62,000 nucleotides of DNA from Selaginella moellendorffii (GCF_000143415.4 NW_003314268.1:1286672-1348671), one strand, 5' to 3'; shown: positions 23,079 through 34,645, numbered from the stretch's first letter. Numbers and translations are program-made. The notes: a model not told the origin generated them from the sequence alone.

Positions 23079-23335
23079 GCTTGCACGGGAAGAGCTCAGA
23101 AGTCAGCTCTCGTGTGTAGTGATGCTTGCCTGAAATGTACAAAGCAAACCTATGTTGCTTGAAAAGGAGCGGAGACGATGGAATAGTGCTCTTCTTCCAA
23201 GAAGAATTCCTATCCGCAGCGTATCAATCAAGAGCGAGGGATCCGGTCCATGGAAGCAGCAAAAAAAACTGTGTAACGATCGATACCTTCTCCATTTTCC
23301 GAGCTCCAAAAGAAGCTTGGCAGCAGAGAAACCCG

Positions 23336-24050
23336 TCACAAGAGGAAGTATAAGCATAGCCGACTCAAGCGACCATTCCCATCCAGGAAAGGATGGATCT
23401 TCTCCATACCGTGTACAAACGTGCCTGCTGCCGAGATTATTGCTTCGTCAACTCCACGGGAAGCCTCGATGCGTTGCTTCAGCTCTGAAAGTATCACGTC
23501 CAACCTCTCCTCCAGCCGAAGGCATGGCATTCGCTTCTCAGGACCATCTTCGAAGCTCACGAACACATCTTTTGTTCTCCACTTCCCTCCGCCAGGGATA
23601 AGCGTCTTGTGCCACTCCTGCAACAGTTGAATCGATAGAAACTCCCTGCCAAGAAAAGTGAGCAAAGATCTACAAAGCTTGCATCTTTGTTATCTTACTC
23701 CTTGACAGCCGCTCCCATGCATAGCTTCAAAGCGTTGTAAAATGCGCGTAGCTCCTTGTACTGCTCCGTCTTGAAACTCAAGTCGCCATAGATTGCTCCC
23801 ACTGTTTGCTCGAACGAAAACGCTAAACTGTCGCAAAACCGGTTAGATCTCACTGTTGCGGAAACTGAATTGCGGCCTCTTTGTCTCAATAGCCCTGGAA
23901 AGAATAAAAAAGACACTTCAGAGAATTGGAAATTCTTGGCGATCGACGCACCTGAAAACGCTGCCAGTTGTTCCGAGTAGAACTCCCTACTCCACAAGAA
24001 ATCCTAGCCGACGCTCCCGCCAATCCTGTCATGGGTCGATCGATCGGAGA
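23336..24050 (-). CDS. Fic-domain protein (AMPylation-type)
   Basis: The exon 23336-23665 encodes the canonical Fic signature HPFLDGNGRLSR (fits HxFx[D/E]GNGRxxR with catalytic His), preceded by helical sequence LDVILSELKQRIEASRGVDEAIISAAGTFVHG. An upstream exon (about 23695-23892) encodes QTVGAIYGDLSFKTEQYKELRAFYNAL, and joins in phase across an intron (about 23893-23943) to EFYSEQLAAFSG. Fic enzymes transfer AMP or another phosphate-linked group to Ser/Thr/Tyr of proteins. Twelve residues after the signature there is a TGA although the same frame stays coding-like beyond it (to about 23245), so the C-terminal part of the domain may be lost or reached by a splice I cannot see. The first exon and start codon are uncertain. 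Confidence 0.65.
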
Positions 24051-24133
24051 ATGTAGATAGTGAAAGCTCACCTTGACGAAGAAGCCGCATCAAGCCCTAC
24101 CTTCGGCAAAGCCGTGGTGAACGAATAGCGCCG

Positions 24134-27100
24134 TCACGCGAAAAAACGCTTCCCGCGGGCTTCACTAGCAGCCGTTGGATAAGCCAAGCTGGAGCAATCT
24201 TTATCGTTAATACGTTCTGCAGAATAAAACCGTTGGATCGATTTAGTTGTCAGCTGAAGCTGTGTAAGCCGTTGATTGCGCTGTGGTAGGGCTACAGTCT
24301 TGGGAAGAGCTTTCCAGTCGGGATTTCTTTCGAGCGTCCTCGCATTTCCCACGACCCAGAGCGAAAACTTGGCCCTCGTCAGTGCTACGTTCATGCGCCT
24401 TACGTCCGCGAGGAATCCCACACCAGCTTGAGAGTCTCCAAACGAAGCACGCACTGTCGAGAGGACGATGATGTCTGCCTCTCGCCCCTGGAACGAATCC
24501 ACCGTGTTTACGTCGATCCCCGAGTGTAAACTCCTCATGTTTTCTTGGAGAACTTTTCTCTGCTCCTGGTATGGAGTGATCACTCCAATCCTCCCGGGGC
24601 GTACTTCCTCCAGATACCTGGAAAAACCGGTTGATATCTTTCTAGCAACTTCGTGAAGGAATGTGGAGTACCTCTCTTTGAGAACACGAAGGAGTTGAAA
24701 GATAAACTCTGCCTCGTCGGGATTGGTAAGCGACTGCATCGAGCCTGGCCTTTCCTGCCCGTCTCGAATGTCAAAAAAACCTGTATGGCTCGAAACGCCT
24801 GTGCAATTCCAATTGAAACAGTCTTCTTTCATGAATTCAAAAGCTCAAGCATACGAACCTTTCGCGGTGGAAGGGAGCGCTTCGGTTGCCATGTAGAACA
24901 GTGCTTCCATCTTTGAGCTGGCCATCGTAGTAGTGTGTCGATGGAAAGCTTCGAATCTCAGGGTGCATGCGATACTGTGGAACCAGAACGAGAAAACTTG
25001 ATAAAATGCAAAAAGACTTCCAAAATCAAAATCAACCGACCTGCGTTGTTAACATGCTGACCGGGAAACTCTCGAACATACTGCAGTCAAACAGGAGCCT
25101 TGATGCTGGAACCGAGAGAACAGTCGCTGGTAGCTGTTTAGGATCCCGAATCTGGAAAACTTCTAGTAAATATATCGCAAAATACTCCCGTAGCACTTTA
25201 CCAGGATGCACTTCCCACGAGTCGCTTTCAACAGCTGAAGCGGTATCAGAGTTGATGGTTCCACGGCCTAAAAGTTCGTTCGAAAGGCGTCATTCACACT
25301 CTGATTTTTCATCCATACCTGTGCAGCTTCATCGATGATCACAGCGTCGAACAGCATCTCCGCGGCCTGCGCGTCTCTCGTTGCAATGAATTCCATCAAA
25401 GTCGAGTAAATGTGACCTCCGCAGCCGCTTAGCGTCGTCAGTACCACATCTGCTTCTCTTAAAACTTCAAGCTTCATGGCTTGTTTCTTCTTTCGGTTTG
25501 ATCCCATAAGAAAGCCATGCTCGCGATTTTCCACCTTGATCAGCTCTGATAAAAGCAGTCTCTGCTGCTCTTGAAGACCTGCTAGCTTGTCAAGTTTCGG
25601 AATCCCATCCTGACTTTCCACCTCGGCTGGAGCAGCTAACGCTTGCATATTACCCAGGACTTCATCGAGCTTGGACCTTAGTTCCTGTGGAGAGTGTGCA
25701 TTGTGTACCCCTGCATTCTCAGCCATTCTCTTCGCCACCAGCCGGTCGATGTGCACAGCCATTGCCTGGGAATGCACCCTCTTCGTGTCCCCGACGCGGA
25801 CAATAGAGGGCCAGTAAGTCCCTCCATCGTAGTTGTAGACGCCATGCTTTGAGATTCTTGTCACCAGTTCGTCCACTGCTGCGTTGGACTGAGATCCTTG
25901 TAGCTTTCAGCTTATCTCGGAACTCAGTTTGGTGGTTATCTGTTAGCACGTCTAGCATCTCGTGTTCCTCGGCTTTGCCAGCCTCCTCGTTTGCATGGGC
26001 CAGCAATGCGCTCACAATGCCGAGGATTGTTCTTGTCTTTCCAGTTCCTATTACAAGCAAAGAAAAAACAATTGAATGGTTTATATCAAGAGAACGCGAA
26101 AGCCGTTTACCTGGTGGCCCTTGTATGAGAGAAATCATCTGGTCGGCGACAGCAGCGATAGAGCTCAGCTGACTCTCGTTGTACTCGCGTCTAAGCTTTG
26201 ACCGCAGTTGTGGTGGAAGGCTTTGAGTTCTTGATATTTCTCGTGGAGGAGAAGCCGAGAGTATTGTTTCCAGTAATGGAAACAAGTGCATCGCCGCCAT
26301 AGCCTGCTGCTCGCGGATGAACGTCGTCACGGACGTAAGCTTGTTCAGATGCCACGTACTTTCCGTCACTAGCATCTCTCGCAACTTGGAAAGCCTTTCG
26401 CAGCTGTGAGGAAGATAAACCTTGACGAGAAGGTTGTTTCTTTTCTCAACCTGCAATGCAAAGAGATTCTTTTAGAATGCATCAAGCTCTGGAGCGTTTA
26501 CTCATCTTGCCGATCATGTGAGAAGTCCGAGCTGGATCACGTAGAAGTATCAAATCGTTCTCTGCGAGTTTAACGGTGTGGCCGTCAAACTCCACAAGGT
26601 GAAAGTAGCCTTCCTGCCGCAAGGAAAACGCTGTGACAACGTCGGAGCGCGACAAATCCATTGTCTCGAGAGACCTTTCAAGGTGTGCCTTGAACTCTTC
26701 GAAGCAAAGCGGCCGGAAGATCTCTAGATAATGCTTGTAGCTTTGAAACGTCAATGGAACTTCCAGGAGCTCCTCCGAGTGATCTCCGTGCATGCTCCAG
26801 ATGTCTAGCGATAGAACACGCTTGTGCCATTCGTCCAGCATCGCTGGAAACGCAGCTCGATCATAGAATTCCTCGACCTTGCCCTCCAAGCGTTGCTTCT
26901 TGCATGATGGAACATCTTGCGACACAGGTCTCTTTTTTCGGTCGGAGGCCACCTCGGGTTTTGCATATTGATCACTCGCCGTCTCTTCAGTGGCCGTCTT
27001 CACACATTCATCAGTCATCGCCTCTTGGATGACCACCTCCTTGTTGACATATTCTTCGTCGGTCAGGTCGAGTATAGCGTTGCTCTCTGTTGCTTCGGAC

Positions 27101-27285
27101 GAGTATACCGTTTCGTCAAAGATCTTCACAAGCTTTTTCAAACCGTGGAGAATAGTCCTCTGATCTGCGTTCCTACAACAAATATATGAAAATGGTTAAG
27201 CTCAAAGCTAGCATTCATTTGCTCACCGAAAAAGTGCCAAACTTTCGACAAGCTTTCCAGAAGCATTGTTGCCTGCGAGAAGCAT
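24134..27285 (-). pseudogene. SEN1-like helicase copy 2, 5'-truncated duplicate
   Basis: Nearly identical to 13130-16265 across exons and introns, offset by 11009-11011 bases. It lacks the first exons: homology stops at GCATTGTTGCCTGCGAGAAGC (about 27285) and copia sequence begins. Differences: one extra T in the run at 24775 breaks the frame at FFDIRDG (intact in copy 1), the frame at about 24615 is intact where copy 1 is broken, a 15-base in-frame deletion lies near 25068, motif III reads RDPKQL instead of GDPKQL, and the C-terminus is altered by a deletion near 24294. It shares the frame break before QSNAAVDEL at about 25886. Unlikely to be an active helicase. Confidence 0.85.
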
Positions 27286-28290
27286 GTTTTATTTAAAATT
27301 GAAGGATTTTCTCTTATCACTCCTATATCCAATGTCTATATCAAACAAAAAAGGAAGTTTTTACTTATTGTTGCTCTTTATATTGATGACTCACTCTTGA
27401 TTAGCAACAACTATAAATATTTACAAATTTTCAAGGTTAAGCTTGGAAAAGCTTTTGCTATGGAAGACTTTGGAGAAGTTTGATATTTTCTTGGTCTTGA
27501 GATTCCTTCACATTTCTCAACAACAATATTTAACAAAGGTACTTGAGAGTTATGGATATATTAATAACATTAAATTCTTGACAAAAGTTGAGTGTCCTTC
27601 TAGCAAGAAAGAGCATCAAACTATGGCAAAGGTACCATTTTAAAATTTTCTTAAGAGTTTAATATATGCTATGGTGTGTAGCTGTTCAAATTTAGCTTAT
27701 GTTATCATCACTCTTAGCCAGTTTTCTGTTAATCCTAGCAATAAACATTGGGACATGGCCAAATTTGTGATTAAATCTATGATGTGTTATGTGAAGAAAA
27801 CTCTTGCTTTTAGAGTGTTGTATAGCTCATGTGATGGCTTTCTCTTGTTGCTTATAGTGACAGTAGCTTGTCAAATGATAAAGATAGCTATAAATCCACA
27901 ATAAAGTTTTGTTTCCAGCTTGGAACAAGCTTTGTTATTTGGGCTAGTAAAAAGCAAATTCACATTACTCTTTCCTCTACAGAAATAAAATATCTTGCTA
28001 CCTCAGTTAGGAAATTCTTTGGTTTCAAGAATTTCTTGGAGCTCTTAGACAATCCCTCACACCAATTACCCTCCATGTTAACAACCAGGGAGGTATTGAT
28101 TTGTGCAATAGTGAAGTGCAACATTATGTTAGGGATTTAATATATATAGGTTTGCTAATGGTTCAGCATGTTTTTTTCTTGACAACAACTTGTTGACATC
28201 TTTACCAAACCTTTGGCTAAAGTTTTATTTATGGAACACAAGAATTCTATTGAAGTCGTTGCCAAGCCTTAATTGAGGAGAAGGTAGTAG
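27286..28290 (+). mobile_element. Ty1/copia relic (reverse transcriptase and RNase H part)
   Basis: Plus-strand frames with stops and shifts read in order: a VDD-like YIDDSLLISNN region (27378-27410), LEKFDIFLVLRF with YLTKVLESYGY, SLIYAMVCSCSNLAYVI (RT 3' part, about 27658-27705), NPSNKHWDMAKFVIKSM, and ITLSSTEIKYLA (RNase H, about 27960-27995). Order and spacing are those of copia pol. Strongly AT-shifted and many stops: an old, dead copy. Its left end coincides with the end of helicase copy 2. Confidence 0.85.
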
Positions 28291-28829
28291 CAGCAGTCAC
28301 ACCTTTAACTTTAGCAAGAGTGTTGAAACTAAAATCTAAAATGTGATATGCACTTTGAATCATGGAGATCAAGGGCCATATTCAATAGCAAATTTCAAGA
28401 GAAATTCTTGGATATAGCTAATATATAGCTAGTGTCCTTCTAAAAAAATCCTATTCCTCATTCTAACTCTTTGTCAATTGAGTGTCAAGTTTGCATGTCA
28501 CTCCATTTTAGACAGTCAACAATCTATGCGTAAAGAGTTAACTTTGGGAGAAACCACCAGCCCAAGAAGCTCTTCCATGTTTACAAGGACCTCTTGCAGT
28601 TGACCAGGAAAAGAGAAATGTTAGGGATTCAATTAAAATATAAAAACCCCTTCAACATGAAAGGATAGGAGCTGCCACCTCTGCTGCTCTTCAAAGAGCT
28701 GGTAGAAAAATACCTTTTTCACCAAAATGTTGTTTTGTCGTGGCTCACATCCTCGTGCTGCATCTCACATGATGATTTCTCTCGTCCTTGATTTTGTCTT
28801 ACATTGGTTCTCAATGATTTTTGTTCAAG
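28291..28829. other. AT-rich DNA after the copia relic
   Basis: May hold the decayed copia LTR: ATGTTAGGGATTTAAT at about 28129 and ATGTTAGGGATTCAATT at 28619 are similar, but I could not define LTR ends. No gene seen. Confidence 0.35.
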
Positions 28830-29400
28830 ATTTTATCCGTATATGTGGTTTGACCACAGGCCGGTTAGAAGTGGGGGGGTGGCACATGTGGTGGCTAGTT
28901 TTATGGATGCTCTCCTACATCCTTGTGAGCCACAGCCAAGAAGCCAGTTCTTCCGTTCTGTGCATATCATAGCATTCCATGACATGGGATCATGCTCTGG
29001 AAAGAGCTCCTCAAGATGCCCATTTGCTGGATGCATTGTTGTGAAAGCAACGCATTGAATCACTCTCTTCTCTTTACTCAATTTCCCAGTTTGTGCACGA
29101 GATGACAAAAGAGAAGTGTGGGCATTACCTAAAACACAAACATTACTTCATGAATATTACCAGTTCAGGTATTTGCCGACAAGAAAGTGAACCAGTGTCC
29201 TGAGTGAAATATGGTAAAAAAAACTTTTCTTGCTCACTTGGTGTATAAGTGGAGAGAATGGTGTTCCACGAAACAAGATCTGGCATGGTCAGCTCGCTAA
29301 AAACAATTTGCATTTTCATAAAAAATACTCGTTTTGGGCATAGCAGCAATCACCGATGTGGTTTCATACTCAATCCAGCATTCTTGATCGATAAGCCCAG
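28830..29400 (-). pseudogene. PPR gene relic
   Basis: Minus-strand frames contain two typical PPR S/L motif cores: FSELTMPDLVSWNTILSTY (about 29230-29290) and LEELFPEHDPMSWNAMI (about 28960-29010), separated by stops and frame changes. Fragment of a PLS-class organellar RNA-binding protein gene. Confidence 0.75.
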
Positions 29401-29615
29401 ATTGACATACGATCTCAACATGACAGTCCTTTACGAGGCATCCTATCAAAGAAGTGCGTCGAATATGCTGTTCTCCCGGTTAAAATTTCAAATGTGACGA
29501 AGATGCCAGCATATGCTCTGGCAAGGCTTAGGCTCGAATCCAACGCCCAACAGCACAACCCTCACGAATATTCCCCACATTCGAGGGTTTCGAGGGAAGA
29601 ATAGAGAGCGCAGCG

Positions 29616-30800
29616 ATGGCGGCGAGGGAGCGGAAGCAGGGATCGGCGGCGGCGCAGGGGTGGAGCGAATTGCCATCGGATCTCCTGGAGCGCGTGTGCC
29701 TGCGGCTGTGCGTCGCGGACGTGTGCCGCCTCCGCGCCGTGTGCCGGGAATGGTCGCTCTTCCTCCGCTCCGCCCAATTCATGCACAACCACGCCACCGC
29801 CACCGCCGCCGTCGCCCCGCCCGCGCCCCACCAGCGCTGGATCGTCGTCTACACCGACCAGATGTACGCCTTCGTCAATGGCCGCCGCTGGCTGCCCGTC
29901 TCCTCCCCGGCGGCGTACCGCCACCACTGCCGGATACCGCGGCGGCACGAGGAGGAGTACCAAGCGGACGTCGTGGCGGACGGCGCCATGGTTTGCGTGT
30001 CGCGGCGGAGCTTGATCAACGACAACTCGGTGAGAGAGGTATTTGTCTACAACCCCGTCGCCAAGCTCCGCCTGGATCTCCCCAAGCTCCAGCTCAAGCT
30101 GGAAGAAGAAGACGATCGCCAGGAGTGGCCGAGGTGGCGACCGTGGGCTCTCTCCTCCGGCCCCGGGAGGAGCTTCAAGCTCCTCTTCCTCCGCTACCAG
30201 AGCTCCCAGTTCTATCTCTTCGACGCCGATCGAGCCGAGTGGCTCCTCCGGACGATGCCGCGATCGATGATGCTGGAGACGGTCCAGCACGACGACTTCT
30301 CCCAGGCCGCGACGTGCATCGCCGGCGTGGCCTACTGCGTCAACTGGGATCGCAGCGCGCTGCTCACGTACAGCGTGGACAAGGATTCGTGGGGGAAGAT
30401 CGACACGCCGCTCACTCGCCACTCGAGGAACTATCTGCTGATCGAGCCGCAGATCGTCAAGGGGCCCAAGCTGGCGCCGATGTTGGTGGCGGGAGTGAGG
30501 AAGCGGCGGAACGCATGGCTCCACCCGAGGTGGCGGAGGGACGCGGACGATCAGGCGGATGTTGTGAGCATTTGGGAGCTGGACACGGGCTCCATGACTT
30601 GGAGCAAGATCTGCGAGAAGGCTTGCGAGCTCACGTCGTATGCTCTGGCCGGGAACGAGCAGCACATCTTTGTCATCCCTCACGGGAATGGGGAGGTTCT
30701 TGCGTATGACACGGCGAGTAAGTTGTGGGAAACGAGGCCGGCCATCCCTTCGCACGATTGTTTCAGCATGGCCACCTTTTCGCTCGAGGCGAGGTTCTAG
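29616..30800 (+). CDS. F-box protein with kelch/propeller-like C-terminal region
   Basis: Single GC-rich 394-residue frame. Residues about 17-55 are an F-box (ELPSDLLERVCLRLCVADVC followed by RLRAVCREW). The rest shows repeated propeller-like strands (REVFVYNPVAKLRLDLPKL, FYLFDADRAEWLL, LTYSVDKDSWGKID, VVSIWELDTGSMTWSKI, VLAYDTASKLWE). Role by family: substrate receptor of an SCF ubiquitin ligase; target unknown. No introns, and a genomic A19 tract lies 15 bases beyond an AATAAA, which suggests origin by retroposition. Long antisense frames across it are GC-driven shadows. Confidence 0.88.
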   Translation: MAARERKQGSAAAQGWSELPSDLLERVCLRLCVADVCRLRAVCREWSLFLRSAQFMHNHATATAAVAPPAPHQRWIVVYTDQMYAFVNGRRWLPVSSPAAYRHHCRIPRRHEEEYQADVVADGAMVCVSRRSLINDNSVREVFVYNPVAKLRLDLPKLQLKLEEEDDRQEWPRWRPWALSSGPGRSFKLLFLRYQSSQFYLFDADRAEWLLRTMPRSMMLETVQHDDFSQAATCIAGVAYCVNWDRSALLTYSVDKDSWGKIDTPLTRHSRNYLLIEPQIVKGPKLAPMLVAGVRKRRNAWLHPRWRRDADDQADVVSIWELDTGSMTWSKICEKACELTSYALAGNEQHIFVIPHGNGEVLAYDTASKLWETRPAIPSHDCFSMATFSLEARF

Positions 30801-30842
30801 CGCAAAGCTTTTCCAGGGTGTACATTACATTTGAGATGCAGG

Positions 30843-30881
30843 AATAAAAGTTTCCTCACAGGAAAAAAAAAAAAAAAAAAA
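30843..30881 (+). other. Poly(A) signal followed by genomic A19 tract
   Basis: AATAAA at 30843-30848, then 14 bases, then 19 consecutive A at 30863-30881. This is the 3' end expected of a reverse-transcribed mRNA insertion. Confidence 0.7.
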
Positions 30882-30924
30882 GATTTTGAGATTATTTGCG
30901 ACTTGACAAATTAATAAGAAATGA

Positions 30925-31905
30925 ATACGCCTTAATCGAAGGTTGATTTCCTCTTCCTGGTCAGCTGGTCAACGCAAAAGAGCTTCTCGGGCTGGTTCCC
31001 GAGGTTGACTCTCTGTGCATAAACTTCGACAGTTGACCGTCCAAAATGGATTGACTGACGGATACGCTTCTTCCATGTCAAGATCTTCGCTAATGTCAAA
31101 CGGTAACTCATGTAAACGCTCGCACTCGGGATCGGTTGTGTGCTTTGGTGCGGATTCGCCACTCGAACTGAAGAGCTCTACCATCGTTTCTCTCTGATCG
31201 GAGTGCAGCAGTCCATAAATGTTGGAGACCGCATGACTCTCTTGAATCGATCCCCCTTTCCTCACGTATACGGAAGGTTTTTCTGCATTTCTCAACTCCG
31301 TCCTCGTTCACGAACTTCTGGTCTATGGGATCACCTGGAACAACTAACGCCGTACCATTTCTTGGAGATTCTTGAGACACCAGAAGCGCTTCCAAACCCG
31401 AGTGCCACTGCGCCTTTGCAAATGGCAGCACTCGGAGTTGGAGGAGAGATCACCTCCTTCGTTATCATATACCTCTCTATAATCTTCTTCATTAAGTATG
31501 GGCTCTCTGCAAATCCACCAACCACAAATATGTGTTTCATGCTTGCGTCCACCTGCTTGTCGATGAGAGCTATAACCTTGTTCACTTCGGTGTCAACACA
31601 TAGCCCTCAGCTCTGATCTCCTCGTCATGATCCTGTGCATCTCCCAGCTGCTCATCAGACTTCTTACACGCTTCGACAGCCTCCGGGGAAGCTCAAACAC
31701 CTTGAAACCAATTCCATTGAAGCTGCTCTTCCCAAGTGACCCCAGCCACCACCTTGTGAAGTTGGATCGTCAAAGCTCTCCAAGCACCCAATTTTCTCTT
31801 GAGAAAATCTAGGAAGTTCCTGTCAACGTAAGTCCCTCCTCCCAGCTCCCCAGAACTGCGTAGAGCCTGAGACTTTGATTACGATTTGAGGAGGGAAATT
31901 TTCTT
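30925..31905 (-). pseudogene. HSPA12-like Hsp70 relic (C-terminal half)
   Basis: Minus-strand blocks in order: GGTYVDRNFLDFLKRKLG and VTWEEQLQWNW (about 31730-31860, with an in-frame TGA after), EVNKVIALIDKQVDAS then KHIFVVGGFAESPYLM (31500-31590), AICKGAVALGFG and SRISKKWYGV (31350-31430), then after frame changes FVRKGG-type and FGRSTVEVYAQRVNLG (about 30980-31070). These are HSPA12-family motifs, a divergent Hsp70 ATPase group. Stops and at least two frameshifts make it a pseudogene. Confidence 0.75.
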
Positions 31906-32336
31906 GCTCGTCACTGCCAGGAAATAAGTTTAATGGTTTACTTTAATGCTAATTATGTAAGTATGTAAAAAAAACATATTTATATTTATTTCAAATAATT
32001 AGATAATTACTCCGGGCGCTGGGTACGCGATGATGGAAACCCCTTGTTCCACCGATGGAGCGTTCCAGTGCCAAGAGAATGGGCATAGTTCTTAAAGAGC
32101 TTAATAGCTGGAAGAGGCAGACTTTTGTGCTGATGTTAATAAACATGATTGGAAGCTAAATCACAAGAACAAATACCAATAGTTTATATGCAATAATTCA
32201 AAGGACTATTTATATTTTGACAGTAATCATTTTACTGAAGCTGACAACTAAATGATGTTGAAATTTTTTTAGTATAAATCTTATGCCAAGCTAAACCCTA
32301 AAACCGGCAAAGCTCATAGTTTCTTCCTCTCTAGAT
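31906..32336. other. AT-rich intergenic DNA, nothing recognised
   Basis: No coding frame with family resemblance; a TAAACCCTAAAACC telo-box-like motif lies at about 32290. Confidence 0.5.
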
Positions 32337-32609
32337 TTACAATCCCAAACCCACCACCAAAGCCTTAGAAAGTGCTTTTTTTTTAATTGGTGGCGGTGGA
32401 GGCGATGGCGATGGCGCTGGAGCTGGCGATGGTGATTTCGGTGCTCGAGCTCCGCGATTACCAAGAGGAGGAGGAGGATTATCATCGGGATTAGCGCCAC
32501 CTGCCCCGCGATCGCCGCCTTCGCCATCGCCATCGCGATCGCCCCGGCTGAGCACACCGTCAAGAATGCCGCATTGGCGGCCTATGAAATTCTCTCCATG
32601 GGGATCCAT
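32337..32609 (-). CDS. Small Pro-rich ORF, doubtful
   Basis: 90 codons from ATG 32609, divergent from the PPR gene at 32859. Encodes Asp/Gly-rich then Pro/Ser-rich low-complexity sequence ending in IKKKALSKALVVGLGL. No family recognised; may be GC-driven. Confidence 0.25.
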   Translation of the reverse strand: MDPHGENFIGRQCGILDGVLSRGDRDGDGEGGDRGAGGANPDDNPPPPLGNRGARAPKSPSPAPAPSPSPPPPPIKKKALSKALVVGLGL

Positions 32610-32858
32610 GGCAGTAGCAGTGTCCTTCGCCGTGCTCGTCCTGGCGGCATCGTCGTTCCTCTCGAGCACCAGCGGCGATCTTCTCTCCAGGCGCTTGTCC
32701 ATGCCCCGGGCGCGGAGAGCTACGCGACCGATCGATCGATGGAGTGGGCTCGCTAGAAATATTTTGCCTGTCGGCAAAACCTCGCGTGACAGCGTCGTAT
32801 GACGTGGACAACGTACTTTTGCTTCCCTGTCCGCCACGTGGCAAAGCTATAAACCCTA

Positions 32859-34318
32859 ATGGCGCTGCGAGCGCGCGCGGCGGCGGGATTCTCTCACGCT
32901 CGTCTCGATTCGAGGCTGTTCTTCCGGGGATCGATTGCCAGGTCTGGATTTAGCTGCATTGCCACTGCGACTGCGAGCGGCTATGGCTACACGGTGGAAT
33001 CGTGGAGCGAGACGCCATACTTGGAGCTCGTTCTTGGCCTCCGCCCCGAGGGGCAATCCATGACAGCGGGCGCTGGATCCACGCTCGCCGCCGTGCGAGC
33101 GAAGCGGCCGAATCCAGGATATTACGGCAGGCTCATGAGAATGCGGCTCGAGAATGCTTCGTCCATGGGGGCGCGCGAGGCGATCTTGGACAAGAAGAGC
33201 TACGTGAGAGATTTCGAGAGCTTCTGGATTCCTATGCTGGGCGATCTCATGGGAGGGGATTATCACCACTACAGTTTAGAGGTACGCAAGAATCTTAGAT
33301 TTTTTCTCTTATTTTCTAGTTTCTTTTGATTTGCTATGTTCTTCGTGGCTGTTCTTCCAGCTTTGCTTATGAGTTTCTTGCTTTTCTTGCCATCAAACTT
33401 TGGTGTTGTTGGTCGGGATTTCTTTTGGTTTTCTCGTTGTTTCCGTGCTCGTATCTTTCATGCCTGATCGAGTCTGATCTTGTCGGTGACATTCTTTATT
33501 GTTTCGTCCTCTCCATCCATCGCGTTCTTATATCACGGTCGTGCCAGGTTTTTACATGGCTCACGAACAATCCAATGGTCCTACTATCGGCCAAGAGACC
33601 GCAGCTTGAGCAGCTCTACGCGACGATGATCTCTTACGCCGGAGTCGTTGGGAGCCTGAGGCTAGCACGCATCTGGTTCGACGATCTCAAAGGCAAGGGG
33701 CTCAAGCAATCGACGAGGTGCTGCAACGCTCTCATCCTCGCCTACGCCAAGAAAGGTGACGCTCAAACCGCGCTCTCCATCCTCGAACAGATGAAAGCCT
33801 TCCGCAAGGGGTGCTCGCCAAACGCAGTCACGTTCTACATCCTCATCGCCATGTTTGCGAGGCTGGGCGACTCGCCAGGCCTCGCAAATCTCCTGGGCGA
33901 CAGCGAGTGCTCGAGCTTTCGTCCCGACGCCATGACTTACAACACTCTCCTCTGCGGCTACTCGAAGATGGGAATGCCGGAGGATTTCGACAAGACACAC
34001 GGGGAAATGATGGAGGATCTGGAGGAGGAACTTAGCGAGGAGAGCTACAACGCGTTGCTCGTTGGATGCTCGCGGCTGGATCGTCTCGACGAGCTCCAGC
34101 GCTGTGTGGGGGAGATGCTAGCCAGGGAGATGAGTCTGGCATCGCCGGTGGTGGCGGAAGAGATCGCCAAGGCTTACAGAAGAAATCGATGGGTGGAAGG
34201 ATTGGACACGGTGATCCAGCTCGAGGAAAAGAGTCCCGGGATTTCTCCAACCTTCCAAAGCTTTGTAAATGCTTGCAATGACGATTTAGAAAAAAAGGAG
34301 GCGCTTGTTTCAAGATAA
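32859..34318 (+). CDS. P-class pentatricopeptide repeat protein
   Basis: Two exons: 32859-33281 and 33548-34318, intron 33282-33547 with GT-AG borders joining in phase (TTA GAG | GTT TTT). N-terminus is Arg/Ala/Ser-rich without acidic residues, as in a mitochondrial or plastid transit peptide. The second exon holds P-type repeats such as RCCNALILAYAKKGDAQTA, NAVTFYILIAMFARLGDSP, DAMTYNTLLCGYSKMG, EESYNALLVGCSRLDRLDEL. Role by family: sequence-specific organellar RNA binding (stability, processing, splicing). A telo-box (AAACCCTAA) directly abuts the ATG and a CCACGTGG G-box lies at 32833. The reading of the first exon beyond 33281 as coding is less likely because that stretch is hydrophobic intron-like sequence. 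Confidence 0.85.
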
Positions 34319-34645
34319 GTTTTCACGTTTTTTTTCACTACAATCCATGTGATTAACTTTGAATACTATTTTGTGTGGTCTCTTCCAAGCCTTTTCCAGA
34401 ATATGGACTCACTGGTTGTGTCCACTGGAAGGATTTCTTTCTGCTGGCATTCATGGTATGTGGCAAACAAAAGCTGCGACAAAAGAAAAATCCGAACAAG
34501 AATTTAATAGAGGCTGCAAATTAGAAAATTTATTGATATTATTGTCCAGGTTGAACTTTTGTGCTCTAGTCAATAAGAACGCTGACCAAATAATGTTGAC
34601 AATTTTGAACGTTGACCAGATTCTGGAAATAGATAAACCCTAAAC
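34319..34645. other. Short gap between convergent PPR genes
   Basis: Both PPR genes point their 3' ends here. No gene seen. TAAACCCTAAACCTAAACCC at about 34635-34655 resembles plant telomere repeats. Confidence 0.5.

Noticed and set aside
29562-30755. Long frames antisense to and overlapping the F-box gene
   Set aside because: High GC removes stops in all frames; the F-box frame alone shows domain sequence and a 3' poly(A) signal.
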